NCBI RefSeq assembly: GCF_018402175.1
Contig: NZ_JAGYJK010000018.1
Span: 532,896 to 596,895 of the forward strand
DNA length: 64,000 bases
Reading direction: 5' to 3'
Source: Yoonia sp.
GTDB taxonomy: Bacteria > Pseudomonadota > Alphaproteobacteria > Rhodobacterales > Rhodobacteraceae
How positions within the stretch are numbered: position 1 is the stretch's first letter; each line of letters opens with the position of its first letter. Positions 1 to 10,158 of the stretch are shown in pieces. Under the pieces are notes generated by a model that was given only the letters and a program-made list of their open reading frames with translations, searched no databases and was not told the DNA's origin. The translations under genes were made by a program, and so were the position numbers.

Positions 1-602
1 ACCGCTGCGAAATAGGCCCCGACTTGCGCACCATCGACCAACGCGTGATGCACCTCGAGCGTCATGGCCATGTCGAAACGCACGCCATGATCGACGATCC
101 GGCCCCAAGTAACGCGCGGGATGCAATCCTGCGGTCCCGGCAGGGCATTGTTGATCGCAGTATAATCCAGCCACGGCATGCACGACAGATAGGCCAGATC
201 GTCCCGTTCCCCGTCATTGGGTGCAAGATCGGCCCCCGCAGCGGTCCGGTCGATCAACGCTTTGGCCTGAAGGTCGAAACTGGTAAAATCCGCGACAAAA
301 GGGACATAGGCATAGCCGAATGACCCCGCCTGCGTCGGCACCGTCATCGACAGGGTGATCATGTCGTGACGGACCACGTTTTCGCCGCGAAACCGCATAC
401 AAAGTTCCGGCACCGCATGGATACCCACCCCGATCGCATGCAGGCAGGCGCGATAGGGCGACAGGCCAGTTGCCTTGCGCGCCATCACGGCGGTCACATC
501 AAGACGCGAGGTCACGGCATAATGCGGGCGGTCATAGGTCCGGAAGAACCGGAATTGCGCAGCCCGCGGCCAAGTCGCCAGATCGACCGGATGGCTGGCC
601 AT
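1..602 (-). CDS. CatA-like O-acetyltransferase (partial, runs off left edge)
   Basis: The minus strand reads without a stop from an ATG at 602 to the window edge, about 200 residues, close to the usual length of a chloramphenicol-acetyltransferase-type enzyme, so only the extreme C-terminus should be missing. Near the end is HHALVDG, encoded at about 31-51, the HHxxxDG catalytic signature of this acetyl-CoA-dependent fold; the N-terminal half has the expected FRFFRTYDRPHYAVTSRLD-like stretch. The ATG shares its A with the cmk stop (TGATG), so the two are translationally coupled. Chromosomal CatA-like proteins in this family are usually not resistance enzymes; the natural acceptor is unknown. 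Confidence 0.8.
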   Translation of the reverse strand, partial: MASHPVDLATWPRAAQFRFFRTYDRPHYAVTSRLDVTAVMARKATGLSPYRACLHAIGVGIHAVPELCMRFRGENVVRHDMITLSMTVPTQAGSFGYAYVPFVADFTSFDLQAKALIDRTAAGADLAPNDGERDDLAYLSCMPWLDYTAINNALPGPQDCIPRVTWGRIVDHGVRFDMAMTLEVHHALVDGAQVGAYFAA

Positions 603-1210
603 CAGGCATGCACCGCGGCAACAAGCGCGATCGCCTCTGCCACAGCCTGATCGACCGTCATATCCGAGGTATCAATCAACATGGCATCCGCCGCGGCTGC
701 CAAAGGTGCTGTCGCGCGGCCCGCGTCGCGCGCATCACGCGCCTGCACATCGGCCAGCACAGTTTCCAAAGTCATGTCGCTGCCCTGGGCCTGTAATTCC
801 TTCCAGCGCCGTTCCGCGCGACAGGCGGCAGAGGCGGTGACGAACAGTTTCACCTGTGCGCCAGGACAGATCACCGTGCCGATGTCGCGGCCATCCAGTA
901 CGGCCCCACCGGGGCGCGCGGCAAACCCGCGCTGGAACGCGGTCAGCGCATCGCGCACGGCGGGGTCAGTTGCCACGCGGCTTGCGGCCTGCGCGACTTC
1001 GGCGGTGCGCAGGGCGTCACCGTCCAGATCCGCTGGGTCCAGCGCGCGGGCTGCTGTCACCGGATCAGCGCCCGCCAGCACCTTGGCCCCGACCGCGCGG
1101 TACAAAAGCCCGGTATCCAGATGCGCAAAACCGAAATGCGCCGCCACCGCCTTGGAAATCGTGCCCTTGCCCGCTGCCGCAGGCCCGTCGATGGCGACGG
1201 TAAAGCTCAT
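602..1210 (-). CDS. cmk: Cytidylate (CMP/dCMP) kinase
   Basis: Cytoplasmic enzyme that phosphorylates CMP and dCMP with ATP. The N-terminus [15 protein letters not shown] is the P-loop that binds ATP. The [11 protein letters not shown] segment around residues 31-41 and the [11 protein letters not shown] segment in the middle are typical Cmk motifs. At 202 residues it is of family length. The start overlaps the aroA stop by 4 bp (ATGA), giving aroA-cmk coupling, a common alphaproteobacterial order. In many relatives rpsA follows cmk; here a CatA-like gene follows instead. Confidence 0.96.
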   Translation of the reverse strand: MSFTVAIDGPAAAGKGTISKAVAAHFGFAHLDTGLLYRAVGAKVLAGADPVTAARALDPADLDGDALRTAEVAQAASRVATDPAVRDALTAFQRGFAARPGGAVLDGRDIGTVICPGAQVKLFVTASAACRAERRWKELQAQGSDMTLETVLADVQARDARDAGRATAPLAAAADAMLIDTSDMTVDQAVAEAIALVAAVHA

Positions 1211-2559
1211 GCGCTAATCCGTGCGATATGCGCACCCAGATCATTCATCAGCGGCTCGAAAATCGGGAAAGACGTTGTGATCGGGGCGGCATCATCCACG
1301 GTAACAGGGTTCTGCGCCGCCATCCCCATGACCAGAAACGCCATTGCGATCCGGTGGTCCAGACGGCTGGCAACCGTTACACCACCCGGCACATGGCCAT
1401 GGCCAAGCCCCGTGACGCGCCACCAGTCAGGGCCTTCGTCCACGGTCACACCGGCGGCACGCAGCCCCTGCGCCATGGCATCGATGCGGTCGCTTTCCTT
1501 GACCCGCAATTCCTTGACCCCGGGCATGTCGGTCACGCCTTGGGCAAAGGCCGCGACCACGGACAGGACCGGATATTCATCAATCATGCTGGCCGCACGC
1601 TCCGCAGGAACAGTGATCCCGCGCAGGTCGGGAGAATAGCGCGCGCGCAGATCGGCCACAGGCTCGCCGCCCTCGCTGCGCAGGTTCTCGAATGTCAAAT
1701 CCGCGCCCATTTCCTGCAAGGTGGTGAACAGGCCCGCGCGGGTCGGGTTCAGCCCAATATTGGGCACCAGCACATCCGACCCAGGCACAATCAAGGCCGC
1801 ACAGACTGGAAAGGCGGCGGATGACGGATCACGCGGCACGACAATATCCTGCGGCTGTAATTCGGGCTGGCCGGTCAGGGTGATCACGCGGCCTTCGTCG
1901 GTATCCTCGACCGTCAGGGTCGCACCGAAACCTTGCAACATGCGCTCGGTATGATCGCGCGTCGCTTCCTTCTCGATCACGACGGTCTGGCCGGGGGCAT
2001 TCAGCCCCGCCAACAGCACGGCGGATTTGACCTGCGCCGATGGGACCGGCACGACATAGCGGACAGGCACCGGATCTGCCGCACCCACCAGCGTCATCGG
2101 CAACCGCCCGCCCGCGCGACCGACAGATCGCGTGCCGAACAGCGCCAAAGGATCGGTCACGCGGCCCATCGGACGGCCGTTCAAGGATGCATCACCGGTG
2201 AATGTCACCGTGATCGGCGTGGTCGCCATGGCGCCCATGATCAGGCGGACACCAGTACCGGAATTACCGCAATCGATCACCTGATCGGGTTCGGCAAAAC
2301 CGCCAACACCCACCCCGCGCACCGACCATTGCCCACCGCCATGATCGGTCACTTCGGCACCAAAGGCGCGCATGGCTTTGGCGGTGTCCAGCACATCATC
2401 GCCTTCCAGCAGGCCGGTGATGCGGGTCTCGCCAATACACATCGCGCCCAAAATCAGGGACCGGTGCGAAATCGACTTGTCGCCCGGCACATGCGCCTGC
2501 CCCTGCAAGGGGCCACAGGCGCTGGACATCATCGGAATGGGGGTCGCGTGGGATGACAT
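1207..2559 (-). CDS. aroA: 3-phosphoshikimate 1-carboxyvinyltransferase (EPSP synthase)
   Basis: Sixth step of the shikimate pathway: transfers enolpyruvyl from PEP to shikimate-3-phosphate. Visible signatures are [16 protein letters not shown] near the N-terminus and, toward the C-terminus, [19 protein letters not shown] with [14 protein letters not shown], both classic EPSP-synthase stretches. I start at the ATG at 2559 (450 residues) because an AGGAAG ribosome site lies about 8 bases upstream; an in-frame upstream extension has no family similarity. Alanine follows GNSGTG, as seen in glyphosate-tolerant class II enzymes, but sensitivity cannot be judged here. Coupled to cmk by a 4-bp overlap. 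Confidence 0.96.
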   Translation of the reverse strand: MSSHATPIPMMSSACGPLQGQAHVPGDKSISHRSLILGAMCIGETRITGLLEGDDVLDTAKAMRAFGAEVTDHGGGQWSVRGVGVGGFAEPDQVIDCGNSGTGVRLIMGAMATTPITVTFTGDASLNGRPMGRVTDPLALFGTRSVGRAGGRLPMTLVGAADPVPVRYVVPVPSAQVKSAVLLAGLNAPGQTVVIEKEATRDHTERMLQGFGATLTVEDTDEGRVITLTGQPELQPQDIVVPRDPSSAAFPVCAALIVPGSDVLVPNIGLNPTRAGLFTTLQEMGADLTFENLRSEGGEPVADLRARYSPDLRGITVPAERAASMIDEYPVLSVVAAFAQGVTDMPGVKELRVKESDRIDAMAQGLRAAGVTVDEGPDWWRVTGLGHGHVPGGVTVASRLDHRIAMAFLVMGMAAQNPVTVDDAAPITTSFPIFEPLMNDLGAHIARISA

Positions 2560-2625
2560 GAAAACTTCCTCGGTATGTGCGCCCCCTGATACCGCAGTGC
2601 ATTGCAGGGGTCCATCGCACCCCTG

Positions 2626-2658
2626 CATCTTCCGAGCACAAATATCCCCGCCGGAGGC
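2626..2658. repeat. Conserved Rhodobacteraceae intergenic element, copy 1
   Basis: On the plus strand this reads CATCTTCCGAG, four variable bases, AATATCCCCGCCGGAGGC. It begins 10 bases beyond the trmB stop and abuts a hairpin (GCAGGGGT/ACCCCTGC, 2604-2626). A near-identical copy occurs at 25893-25925, and a third is split by the IS at 17426-18922. Location just after stop codons suggests a 3'-end or attenuation role, which is inference. Confidence 0.7.
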
Positions 2659-2668
2659 TTAAAAGTTC

Positions 2669-3382
2669 TTAAACCCTGACAAAAGTCAGGTAATGCGGCA
2701 CACGGCCCTCGCGCAAAGCCTTTTGTTCATAGCGCGTCGAAATCCAGTCGGCCCAAGGCTTGCGCCAATCGGCAGGGGTTTCAGCCAGCCAGTCAAAGCC
2801 TTGGCACGGCACTTCTTCCAGCGTCTGGCGAACGTAATCGGGAATATCGGTGGCCACGCGCAGCACAGCCCCCGGTTTCATCACGCGGTGCAGGGGGGCC
2901 AGATGCTCAGGGGTGACGAACCGGCGGCGATGGTGGCGTTTCTTGGGCCAGGGATCGGGATAGTTCAGGAAGACACGCGAAATCGACTGTTCAGGCAGCA
3001 CATCGAACAGATCGCGCACATCACCGGGATGCACGGCAAGGTTATCAACCCCGGCCTTGCGGATCTTGCCCAAAAGCATGGCAACACCATTGATGAAAGG
3101 CTCCGCCCCGATAATCCCGATGCCCGGATAGCTCTGCGCCATATGCACCAGATGCTCGCCGCCGCCGAAACCGATCTCCAGCCAGACATCCTTGCCCGGG
3201 AAAAGCGCGCCCAGATCAAGCTCAAGGCGGTCGGGGTTGGCCTCCCAGCTGACCGGACCGGGCGACAGCGGCTCCAGATCATTGTCCAGATAATCATGCT
3301 GGCTTGCGCGGATCGTCTTGCCGCGAAAGCGGCCATAGAAATTGCGCCATGGCGCGCCGGAAGGATGTTGTGTCTTGGTCAT
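2669..3382 (-). CDS. trmB: tRNA (guanine-N7-)-methyltransferase
   Basis: Makes m7G46 in tRNA variable loops using SAM. The SAM-binding motif EIGFGGGEH lies in the first third, and the family block FLNYPDPWPKKRHHRRR in the middle is diagnostic for TrmB. The start at 3382 (MTKTQHPSGAPWRNFYGR) is chosen because family similarity begins there; 12 extra upstream codons are unlike the family. It lies downstream of metK on the same strand, which supplies its cofactor, with a 26-bp palindrome between the two genes. Confidence 0.95.
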   Translation of the reverse strand: MTKTQHPSGAPWRNFYGRFRGKTIRASQHDYLDNDLEPLSPGPVSWEANPDRLELDLGALFPGKDVWLEIGFGGGEHLVHMAQSYPGIGIIGAEPFINGVAMLLGKIRKAGVDNLAVHPGDVRDLFDVLPEQSISRVFLNYPDPWPKKRHHRRRFVTPEHLAPLHRVMKPGAVLRVATDIPDYVRQTLEEVPCQGFDWLAETPADWRKPWADWISTRYEQKALREGRVPHYLTFVRV

Positions 3383-3423
3383 GCGGCGGCATGTAGCAAT
3401 CCCGCCGCCGCATGGCAATCGGC

Positions 3424-3449
3424 GTAAGGTGGATCATGATCCACCTTAC
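3424..3449. repeat. REP-like 26-bp palindrome, copy A
   Basis: A perfect 26-bp palindrome, each arm beginning GTAAGGTGGATCA, placed 2 bases past the restored metK stop codon and about 40 bases before trmB. It shares length and consensus (GTARGGTGGRTY arms) with the copies at 8715-8740 and 11524-11549. It could also act as a transcription-ending hairpin. Confidence 0.85.
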
Positions 3450-3451
3450 CT

Positions 3452-4634
3452 TTACACAGCGCGGCGCAGGGCCTCGACCAGATCGGTCTTTTCCCAGCTG
3501 AACCCGCCATCAGCCTCGGGCGCGCGGCCGAAATGGCCATAGGCCGACAGTGCGGGCATAGATCGGCCGGTTCAGCTGCAGATGTTCGCGGATGCCGCGG
3601 GGCGTCAGATCCATGACCTGTGCCACCGCACGTTCGATCGCCACGGGATCTACCTCGCCCGTCCCATGGGTATCGGCATAGATCGACAAAGGCTGCGCCA
3701 CGCCAATCGCATAGCTCAGCTGGATCGTGCAGCGGTCTGCCATGCCGGCGGCGACCACATTCTTGGCCAGATAGCGCGCGGCATAGGCGGCGGACCGGTC
3801 CACCTTGGTCGGGTCCTTGCCGGAAAACGCACCACCGCCATGCGGGGCGGCACCGCCATAGGTGTCCACAATGATCTTGCGCCCGGTCAGACCGGCATCA
3901 CCGTCAGGGCCACCGATCACGAAGGTGCCGGTCGGGTTGACCCACCATTTGGTCGCCTCGGTGATGAAACCAGCGGGCAGGACCTCGCGGATATAGGGTT
4001 CGACGATGGCGCGGATATCGGCGCTGGTCTGGCTTTCGAACTGGTGCTGGGTGGACAGCACGATGGATGTCACCTCGACCGGCTTGCCGCCTTCGTAACG
4101 CACAGACACCTGGCTTTTCGCATCGGGGCGCAGGGTCGGTTCCTGACCCGATTTGCGCACCTCGGCCAGACGGCGCAGGATCGCATGGGCATATTGGATC
4201 GGCGCGGGCATCAGCGCATCGGTTTCGGTGGTGGCATAACCAAACATGATGCCCTGATCACCTGCGCCTTCATCCTTGCCCTCGGCGGCATCGACGCCTT
4301 GGGCGATATGGGCGGATTGGCCGTGCAACAGGTTGGTGATCTCGCAGGTGGCGTGGTGGAATGCGTCCTGCTCATAGCCGATATCCTTGATCGCATCGCG
4401 TGCGATCCCTTCGATCCGGCCCATGAATGCGGTCAGGCGGGACTTGTCGGTCAACCCGACCTCGCCCCCGATGACGACACGGTTGGTGGTGGCAAAGGTT
4501 TCACAGGCAACCCGCGCCTGCGGTTCCTCGGCCAGAAAAGCATCCAGCACCGCGTCGGAAATGCGGTCGCAAACCTTATCAGGATGCCCCTCGGAAACGG
4601 ATTCCGAGGTGAAAATATAGTCTTGTCTTGCCAT
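3452..4634 (-). CDS. metK: S-adenosylmethionine synthetase, frameshifted near the C-terminus
   Basis: Makes SAM from methionine and ATP in the cytoplasm. [19 protein letters not shown] near the N-terminus, [15 protein letters not shown] in the middle and [25 protein letters not shown] metal/ATP loops are all present in order. The start at 4634 (MARQDYIF) follows a riboswitch-sequestered ribosome site. In the literal frame the protein ends abnormally at 3510 after [12 protein letters not shown]. Shifting by one base near 3545-3551 restores [20 protein letters not shown] and a normal C-terminus ending at TAA 3452. Because metK is essential, a one-base sequence error is more likely than a real mutation. 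Upstream is lnt; downstream is trmB. Confidence 0.93.
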
Positions 4635-4640
4635 GGGGAC

Positions 4641-4687
4641 GTGCTCCGATATGAAAAAGCTGTCACGCCAGGAAGCCGTTGTGACAG
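4641..4687 (-). promoter_or_regulatory. SAM/SAH riboswitch in the metK leader
   Basis: On the minus strand the leader contains GTCACAACGGCTTCCTGGCG followed by TGAC, then an A/T-rich linker and GGAGCA just before the metK ATG. CTGTCAC (4681-4687 side) pairs with GTGACAG (4660-4666 side), and the 3' GGAGC can form the pseudoknot while also being the ribosome-binding site. This matches my memory of the SAM/SAH riboswitch class known upstream of metK in Rhodobacterales; SAM binding would hide the ribosome site and repress metK translation. Confidence 0.88.
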
Positions 4688-4723
4688 AACCAACCACCCG
4701 TCTATGGTGTGGCGGCAGATGCG

Positions 4724-6205
4724 TCAATCGCTATCGCGTTTGCGGTTAACGGCGCAGATCGCGATGCCCAGCAGCAGCAACAGCCCGACCGGCCAATCGC
4801 CCAGAGCGGTATAGGGCGGGGCAGCGCGCACCGCTGGCAATGGTGCATCCAGCGCGCCATCCACGCCCAGCGGCAGCGCCGCGGTAATCCTGCCACGCGC
4901 ATCGATCATTGCAGAAATGCCGGTATTGCCCACACGCACCATCGGCAGGCCCTGTTCGATGGCGCGCAGCCGCGCTTGGGCAAGGTGCTGATGCGGGCCT
5001 GCCGCCTGCCCGAACCAGCCGTCATTGGTGATCAAAAGCAACAGGCGCGGCCGGTCAGGGCCGGTCACGATTTCCTCGGCAAAGATGCCTTCATAGCAGA
5101 TCAACGGCACGGCCAGCCCGATCCCGGGGATCGCAATCGGCCCCGGCAGCGTGCCTGCGGCAAATCCGCCGCCATCGGCGGCGGCAAGGCCACGCATACC
5201 AAACCGTCCCAGCAGATCGCCAAACGGGATATATTCACCAAAGGGCACCAAATGCTGCTTGTCATAGGTCGCGGTAATCCGGCCGCCCAGTTCCATCACC
5301 ACCAGCGCATTGTAAAACCGCCCTGCGCCATCGACCCGCTGCACCCCGAACACCAGCGGCGCACCGCGTGCGGCCTCGTCCAACGGACGCAGATCGTCGA
5401 TGACCTCGTTCAGCAGATAAGGCACCGCTGTTTCGGGCCAGACGATCAGATCGGGCTGGTCGCCCTGGCCTGACAAGGCGACCAGCCGGTTGACGAATTG
5501 GTCGCGATAGATCGCATCCCATTTTTGATGCTGCGGCGCATTGGGCTGGACCAGCCGCACGATCGGCGCATCCGCGGCAATCTGTGGCGCAGCTCCGGGG
5601 CGCAGAAGGATGGCCACCAGCAGCAGCGCCAGCAATGTCGCCGCCCCCGACCGCCACGCTGGCCGCACGATCCGCGCCACGGCCAGCGCCGCGACCAGCG
5701 TGACCCCCGTCAGCAGATGCGGCCCGCCAATCGCACTGGCCTGCGCCATCCATGTCGGCACCCAGATATGCCCCAACAGCGCCCAAGGAAATCCGGTCAG
5801 CACCAGTGACCGCGCCATTTCAGACGCCACCAGCAGCAAAGCCAGCATCAGCTGGCTGCGCGGCGCGATCCGTGTGGCGATCCAGCCTGCGACAGCCCAG
5901 AACAGCGCCGCGCCACAGGCCATGAAAACCAGCGCGAAAGGGGCCATCCAGCCATGGCGGGCGGCATCGACCAGAAACGGCTCGATGATCCAGCGCAGCG
6001 CAAAGGCGAAATAGCCAAGACCGAAAAACCAGACCCGCCATGCCGCGATACGCGGGCTGGCAAGGTCACGGTGCAATACCAGCAGCAGGGCCAGTGCGGC
6101 GATGGTCGCAGGCCACAGGTCCAGCGGGGCCTGCCCCAGCGCCGCACCCACGCCCAGCGCGAAAAGCACGCCAAAGCGCGCCCAGCCCGGCAGGCTGTCA
6201 AGCAT
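4724..6205 (-). CDS. lnt: Apolipoprotein N-acyltransferase
   Basis: Inner-membrane enzyme that adds the third acyl chain to lipoproteins. The first about 200 residues are a run of hydrophobic helices; the rest is a periplasmic nitrilase-like domain. The Glu-Lys-Cys triad is visible in [11 protein letters not shown] (about residue 255), [14 protein letters not shown] (about 320) and PLICYEGIF (about 369). At 493 residues it is of normal length. Its start overlaps the end of corC by 8 bases, so the two are co-translated. About 90 bases downstream begins metK, whose riboswitch fills the gap. Confidence 0.95.
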   Translation of the reverse strand: MLDSLPGWARFGVLFALGVGAALGQAPLDLWPATIAALALLLVLHRDLASPRIAAWRVWFFGLGYFAFALRWIIEPFLVDAARHGWMAPFALVFMACGAALFWAVAGWIATRIAPRSQLMLALLLVASEMARSLVLTGFPWALLGHIWVPTWMAQASAIGGPHLLTGVTLVAALAVARIVRPAWRSGAATLLALLLVAILLRPGAAPQIAADAPIVRLVQPNAPQHQKWDAIYRDQFVNRLVALSGQGDQPDLIVWPETAVPYLLNEVIDDLRPLDEAARGAPLVFGVQRVDGAGRFYNALVVMELGGRITATYDKQHLVPFGEYIPFGDLLGRFGMRGLAAADGGGFAAGTLPGPIAIPGIGLAVPLICYEGIFAEEIVTGPDRPRLLLLITNDGWFGQAAGPHQHLAQARLRAIEQGLPMVRVGNTGISAMIDARGRITAALPLGVDGALDAPLPAVRAAPPYTALGDWPVGLLLLLGIAICAVNRKRDSD

Positions 6206-7085
6206 CGCGGGTGGTGTTCAGACGCACACGCAGCCGTTTGATCCGGCGCGGATCGGCATCGACAACTTCGAATTCGGGGCCATCGGGGTGCTGGATCACT
6301 TCGCCGCGCGCGGGCAGATGGCCCGACAGCATGGTCACCAGACCGCCCAGAGTGTCGATCTCTTCCTCGTCGATATCGTCGTGGTTGGTCAGGTTCATCC
6401 CGATCTCGGCCTCGAAATCCTCCAGATCGGTGCGGGCCTGCGCCAGATAGACGCCGGGTTTTTCCATGATCCAGCTTTTCGCCTCGGCGATGTCATGTTC
6501 ATCCTCGATCTCGCCCACGACCTGTTCGATCAGATCCTCGATCGTCAGCAGGCCATCCGTGCCGCCATATTCGTCGATCACCAAGGCCATATGGATACGT
6601 TCCGCCTGCATCTTTTGCAGCAGCACGCCCAGCGGCATCGAGGGCGGAACGAACAGCAAGGGGCGCAGCATGTCGCGCAGGTCAAGATCGGCATTGCCAC
6701 CGTTGAACCCGTAACGCAGCGCGAAATCCTTGAGATTGGCAATGCCGACGGGTGTATCCAGCGTGGTGTCATAGACCGGCAGGCGGGTCATGCCGCTGTC
6801 GCGGAAGGTCTTGACCAGATCATCCTTGCTGATGGTCAGCGGCACGGCGACGATGTCAGTCTTTGGGACGGCCACATCTTCGACCCGCATCCGGCGCAGG
6901 TTCAGCATGCCCAGCACGGTCGGTTCGGGAGCTGAAACGCCCTGTACTGTTTCGCCGGTTGCGCCATTTGTGACCTTGGGCCTGAAACCCAGCCCAAGAC
7001 GGGCCAGCAGGCCCGGTCGTTCTTCTGTCTGGTTCTGCGGCGCGCTTTGCGCTGCGCTAGAAGAACCGTCGCCCTGATCGCCCAT
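6198..7085 (-). CDS. corC: CorC/TlyC-like CBS-domain protein
   Basis: Hemolysin/CorC family protein of 295 residues. After a low-complexity N-terminus come two CBS motifs (starting near VAVPKTDIVAVPL and near RPLLFVPPSMPLGVLLQKM) and then a CorC_HlyC transporter-associated domain (about residues 200-290). VIDEYGGTDGLLTIEDLIEQ is the family hallmark. No membrane helices are present, so it is the soluble type implicated in Mg/Co efflux or membrane-linked regulation. It stands between ybeY and lnt in the conserved phoH-ybeY-corC-lnt order; function beyond family membership is inference. Confidence 0.93.
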   Translation of the reverse strand: MGDQGDGSSSAAQSAPQNQTEERPGLLARLGLGFRPKVTNGATGETVQGVSAPEPTVLGMLNLRRMRVEDVAVPKTDIVAVPLTISKDDLVKTFRDSGMTRLPVYDTTLDTPVGIANLKDFALRYGFNGGNADLDLRDMLRPLLFVPPSMPLGVLLQKMQAERIHMALVIDEYGGTDGLLTIEDLIEQVVGEIEDEHDIAEAKSWIMEKPGVYLAQARTDLEDFEAEIGMNLTNHDDIDEEEIDTLGGLVTMLSGHLPARGEVIQHPDGPEFEVVDADPRRIKRLRVRLNTTRDA

Positions 7086-7117
7086 CGTATCCTTATCCGT
7101 GGGGCGGTTTGCCCCGT

Positions 7118-7612
7118 TCAGTCCCTATATGGGTTATCAACACCCATCTTGCCAAGTATCTCGACCTCTAAACCCTCCATTAGGGTGGCATCAAGGTCAC
7201 GCTCGTGATCAAAGCCCAGCAGATGCAGGGTGCCATGCACCAAAAGATGCAGACAATGATGAATAAATTGTAACCCTGCGGCCTCTGCCTCGCGCAGGCA
7301 GGTGTCATAGGCGATGGCGATATCGCCCAGTTCGGCGTCCATCACAGGGTCGGGGGCCAGCGGCATTTCGCCGGCGACGGCAGGCGCGCGTTCGTCCGAG
7401 GGCCAGCTGAGCACATTGGTCGGCACCGTTTTGCCGCGAAAATCCGCGTTCAGCGCGGCGATGCGGTCATCGTCACAGGCCAGCAGCGCGATCTCGAACA
7501 CCGATGGTTCCAGCCCCAGCCGGTCAAACACCGCATCACTGGCCTGTTGGGCCAGCGCGTCGATATCCACCGCCGCCCAACGCGCGTCTTCGACCACGAC
7601 ATCGACGCTCAC
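7118..7612 (-). CDS. ybeY: Endoribonuclease YbeY (16S rRNA maturation)
   Basis: Zinc-dependent RNase involved in 16S rRNA 3'-end maturation and ribosome quality control. The metal-binding HGTLHLLGFDH motif (HxxxHxxxxxH) is near residue 125-135, preceded by the typical NVLSWP and LGDIAIAYDTC segments. Length 164 residues is normal. The start overlaps the phoH stop by 4 bases (ATGA), and corC starts 32 bases downstream, so phoH-ybeY-corC-lnt form one operon. Confidence 0.96.
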   Translation of the reverse strand: MSVDVVVEDARWAAVDIDALAQQASDAVFDRLGLEPSVFEIALLACDDDRIAALNADFRGKTVPTNVLSWPSDERAPAVAGEMPLAPDPVMDAELGDIAIAYDTCLREAEAAGLQFIHHCLHLLVHGTLHLLGFDHERDLDATLMEGLEVEILGKMGVDNPYRD

Positions 7613-8613
7613 TTGGGGTCGTCCGCCTCGTAGGCTTCGATGATCGCGGCGACCAGCGGGTGGCGCACCACGTCTTTCGATGTGAAATAGTTAAAGCTGA
7701 TCTTGGGGATATGTTTCAGCAGGCGTTCGGCATCCCAAAGCCCCGAATTGACGCCGCGCGGCAAATCGATCTGCGTACGGTCGCCGGTGATCACCATGCG
7801 CGAGCCCTGGCCCAGACGGGTCAGGAACATCTTCATCTGCATCGTGGTGGCGTTCTGCGCCTCGTCCAGCACGACAAAGGCATTCGACAACGTGCGCCCG
7901 CGCATGAAGGCCAAAGGCGCGATTTCGATCACCTTTTCCTCCATCATCTTGGCCGCTTGCTTGCCCGGCAGAAAATCGTTCAGCGCGTCATAAAGCGGCT
8001 GCATGTAAGGATCGACCTTGTCCTTCATATCGCCGGGCAGATAGCCCAGTTTCTCGCCCGCCTCGACCGCGGGGCGCGACAGGATGATCTTGTCGACATG
8101 GCCGTTGATCAGCATGTTCACGCCGACCGCAACGGCCAGATAAGTCTTGCCGGTACCAGCCGGGCCGATGCCAAAGGCCATTTCGTGATCGAACAACGCC
8201 TTGACATAGGCTTTTTGCGCCTCCGTGCGGGGTTCGACCAGCTTTTTGCGGGTCTTGACCTCGACCCGTGCAATCTCGCCTTTGAACAATTCGATCTGAT
8301 CGACAGGTCCGGGCGCACCGGCAGGCCCCATGCGCAATTCGCGGTCGATATCGCCCGCCTCCAGCGAGCGGCCCTGTTCGAGCCGTTGGTACAAAGATTT
8401 CAGGACTTCGAGCGCGTCCTGACGCGGCCCCTTTTCGCCGATCACCGCCAAAAGGTTACCACGGCGCAGGATCTGCACGCTCAGCTTGTCCTCGATGGTG
8501 GTCAGGTTGCGGTCATATTCACCGCACAGGTCGATCAACAGGAAGTTGTCGGGAAATTCCAGAACGGATTCAGTGATGTCGTCAGCGGGCGGGATCAATG
8601 CACCAGTGGCCAA
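7609..8613 (-). CDS. phoH: PhoH family ATPase
   Basis: Cytoplasmic P-loop ATPase of the PhoH/YbeZ type, thought to work with YbeY in RNA metabolism. Walker A is GIGPAGTGKTYLA at about residue 148-160 and Walker B is AFVVLDEAQN at about 238-247; SRPAVEAGEKLGYLPGD is a further family signature. The N-terminal about 100 residues form a KH-like region. 334 residues. It is the first gene of the phoH-ybeY-corC-lnt run and is separated from miaB by 123 bases that contain a REP-like palindrome. Confidence 0.95.
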   Translation of the reverse strand: MATGALIPPADDITESVLEFPDNFLLIDLCGEYDRNLTTIEDKLSVQILRRGNLLAVIGEKGPRQDALEVLKSLYQRLEQGRSLEAGDIDRELRMGPAGAPGPVDQIELFKGEIARVEVKTRKKLVEPRTEAQKAYVKALFDHEMAFGIGPAGTGKTYLAVAVGVNMLINGHVDKIILSRPAVEAGEKLGYLPGDMKDKVDPYMQPLYDALNDFLPGKQAAKMMEEKVIEIAPLAFMRGRTLSNAFVVLDEAQNATTMQMKMFLTRLGQGSRMVITGDRTQIDLPRGVNSGLWDAERLLKHIPKISFNYFTSKDVVRHPLVAAIIEAYEADDPK

Positions 8614-8714
8614 ACAGCTCTCCTTTGAGTCTCGATATGGCTATCGTGGCAAGTCGCACCGCAAGGCGCAAGGCGGCAGTTGGGATTGGGACAATAAAGT
8701 TGCGCAAACACCGC

Positions 8715-8740
8715 GTAAGGTGGGTCTTGACCCACCCTAC
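8715..8740. repeat. REP-like 26-bp palindrome, copy B
   Basis: Arms GTAAGGTGGGTC and GACCCACCCTAC with a 2-base centre; imperfect by one position. The miaB stop codon (TAG on the minus strand, 8737-8739) is formed by the last bases of the repeat. Same length and consensus as copies A and C. Confidence 0.85.
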
Positions 8741-10047
8741 CCGATCAATTCACCCTTGAGCGAATTGGCGCTGTCCTGCACGATCCGCACACGGCGCACC
8801 TGCCCCAGCACCGTGACGGGGGCATCGGCATAGACGGCATGCAGATATTCGGATTTGCCGATCATCTGGCCCGCCTCGCGGCCAGCCTTTTCGAACAAAA
8901 CCTTGACCTCGCGGCCGATCATGCTGGCCTGGGTCTGTTGTTGCTGGTCGCGCAGCAGAGCCTGCAGGCGCTGCAGCCGTTCGTTCATGACATCATCGGG
9001 CAGCTGCGGTTTCTCGGCAGCCGGCGTGCCGGGGCGGGTGGAATATTTGAACGAATAGGCCTGCCCGTAATGCACATCGCGCACCAGTTGCAGCGTGTCC
9101 TCGAAATCCTGATCCGTCTCGCCGGGGAAACCCACGATGAAATCGCCTGACAGCAGGATATCGGGGCGCGCGGTGCGGATCCGGTCGATCAAGCGCAGGT
9201 ATTCCGCTGCCGTATGTTTGCGGTTCATCGCCTTGAGGATACGGTCAGACCCCGATTGCACCGGCAAATGCAGATAGGGCATCAGTTTGTCGCAGGTGCC
9301 ATGCGCGTCGATCAGCGCCTGATCCATGTCATTGGGGTGGCTGGTGGTGAAGCGGATACGTTTCAGCCCGTCGATCTCGGCCAAGGCCCAGATCAGGCCC
9401 GCCAGCCCGCGCTCATGCCCGTGATAGGCGTTCACATTCTGGCCCAGCAGCGTCAGTTCGCGCACGCCCGCATCGACCAGTTCACGCGCCTCGCGCAGGA
9501 TACGGTCGGCGGGGCGCGAGACCTCGGCCCCGCGGGTATAAGGCACGACGCAGAAGGCGCAGAATTTGTCGCAGCCTTCCTGCACGGTCAAAAACGCGGT
9601 CGGACCGCGTTTGGCCTTTGATCGTGTCTTCAGCGTCTCGAATTTGTCATCATCGGGAAAATCGGTGTCAAGCGCCTTGGCACCCCCCTGCACGGCCGCA
9701 TCCATCGCGGGCAGGCGATGATAGCTTTGTGGCCCGACCACCAGATCGACCATCGGCTGGCGGCGCATGATCTCTGCCCCCTCGGCCTGTGCGACGCAGC
9801 CTGCCACGCCGATTTTCAGATCGGGTTTCGCGTCTTTCAGCACCTTCATGCGGCCCAGTTCGGAATAGACCTTTTCCGCCGCCTTTTCGCGGATATGGCA
9901 CGTGTTCAGCAGGATCATATCCGCGTCTTCGGCATGGTCGGTCTGCACATAGCCCTGCCCGCCCAGCGCCTCGGCCATGCGTTCGCTGTCATAGACGTTC
10001 ATCTGGCAGCCATAGGTCTTGATAAAGAGCTTTTTGGGCGCAGTCAT
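8737..10047 (-). CDS. miaB: tRNA-2-methylthio-N6-dimethylallyladenosine synthase
   Basis: Radical-SAM methylthiotransferase acting on i6A37 of tRNA. N-terminal UPF0004 domain with its three cluster cysteines in [19 protein letters not shown] and AGCVAQ; radical-SAM CxxxCxxC is CDKFCAFC at about residue 156-163; a C-terminal TRAM domain ends the protein. The start at 10047 ([17 protein letters not shown]) gives 436 residues; a 77-codon upstream extension lacks similarity. The stop codon lies inside a REP-like palindrome. Confidence 0.95.
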   Translation of the reverse strand: MTAPKKLFIKTYGCQMNVYDSERMAEALGGQGYVQTDHAEDADMILLNTCHIREKAAEKVYSELGRMKVLKDAKPDLKIGVAGCVAQAEGAEIMRRQPMVDLVVGPQSYHRLPAMDAAVQGGAKALDTDFPDDDKFETLKTRSKAKRGPTAFLTVQEGCDKFCAFCVVPYTRGAEVSRPADRILREARELVDAGVRELTLLGQNVNAYHGHERGLAGLIWALAEIDGLKRIRFTTSHPNDMDQALIDAHGTCDKLMPYLHLPVQSGSDRILKAMNRKHTAAEYLRLIDRIRTARPDILLSGDFIVGFPGETDQDFEDTLQLVRDVHYGQAYSFKYSTRPGTPAAEKPQLPDDVMNERLQRLQALLRDQQQQTQASMIGREVKVLFEKAGREAGQMIGKSEYLHAVYADAPVTVLGQVRRVRIVQDSANSLKGELIG

Positions 10048-10158
10048 GGGTTCGATCCGGTGCTGAGGTTGGGGGCGTTCTAGCGGCTTGGGGCTTTGCT
10101 TGCAATGCGGCGCGATCTGGCACAATTTGCGCGTGTCTTTCACGGATGCCCGCCGCCC

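Noticed and set aside
1..602. Chloramphenicol resistance gene
   Set aside because: Has the CAT-type HHxxxDG motif but sits as a coupled chromosomal gene after cmk; no mobile context, so only the fold is called.
3452..4634. Programmed ribosomal frameshift in metK
   Set aside because: No slippery heptamer or downstream structure is evident, and nine other genes show the same kind of indel.
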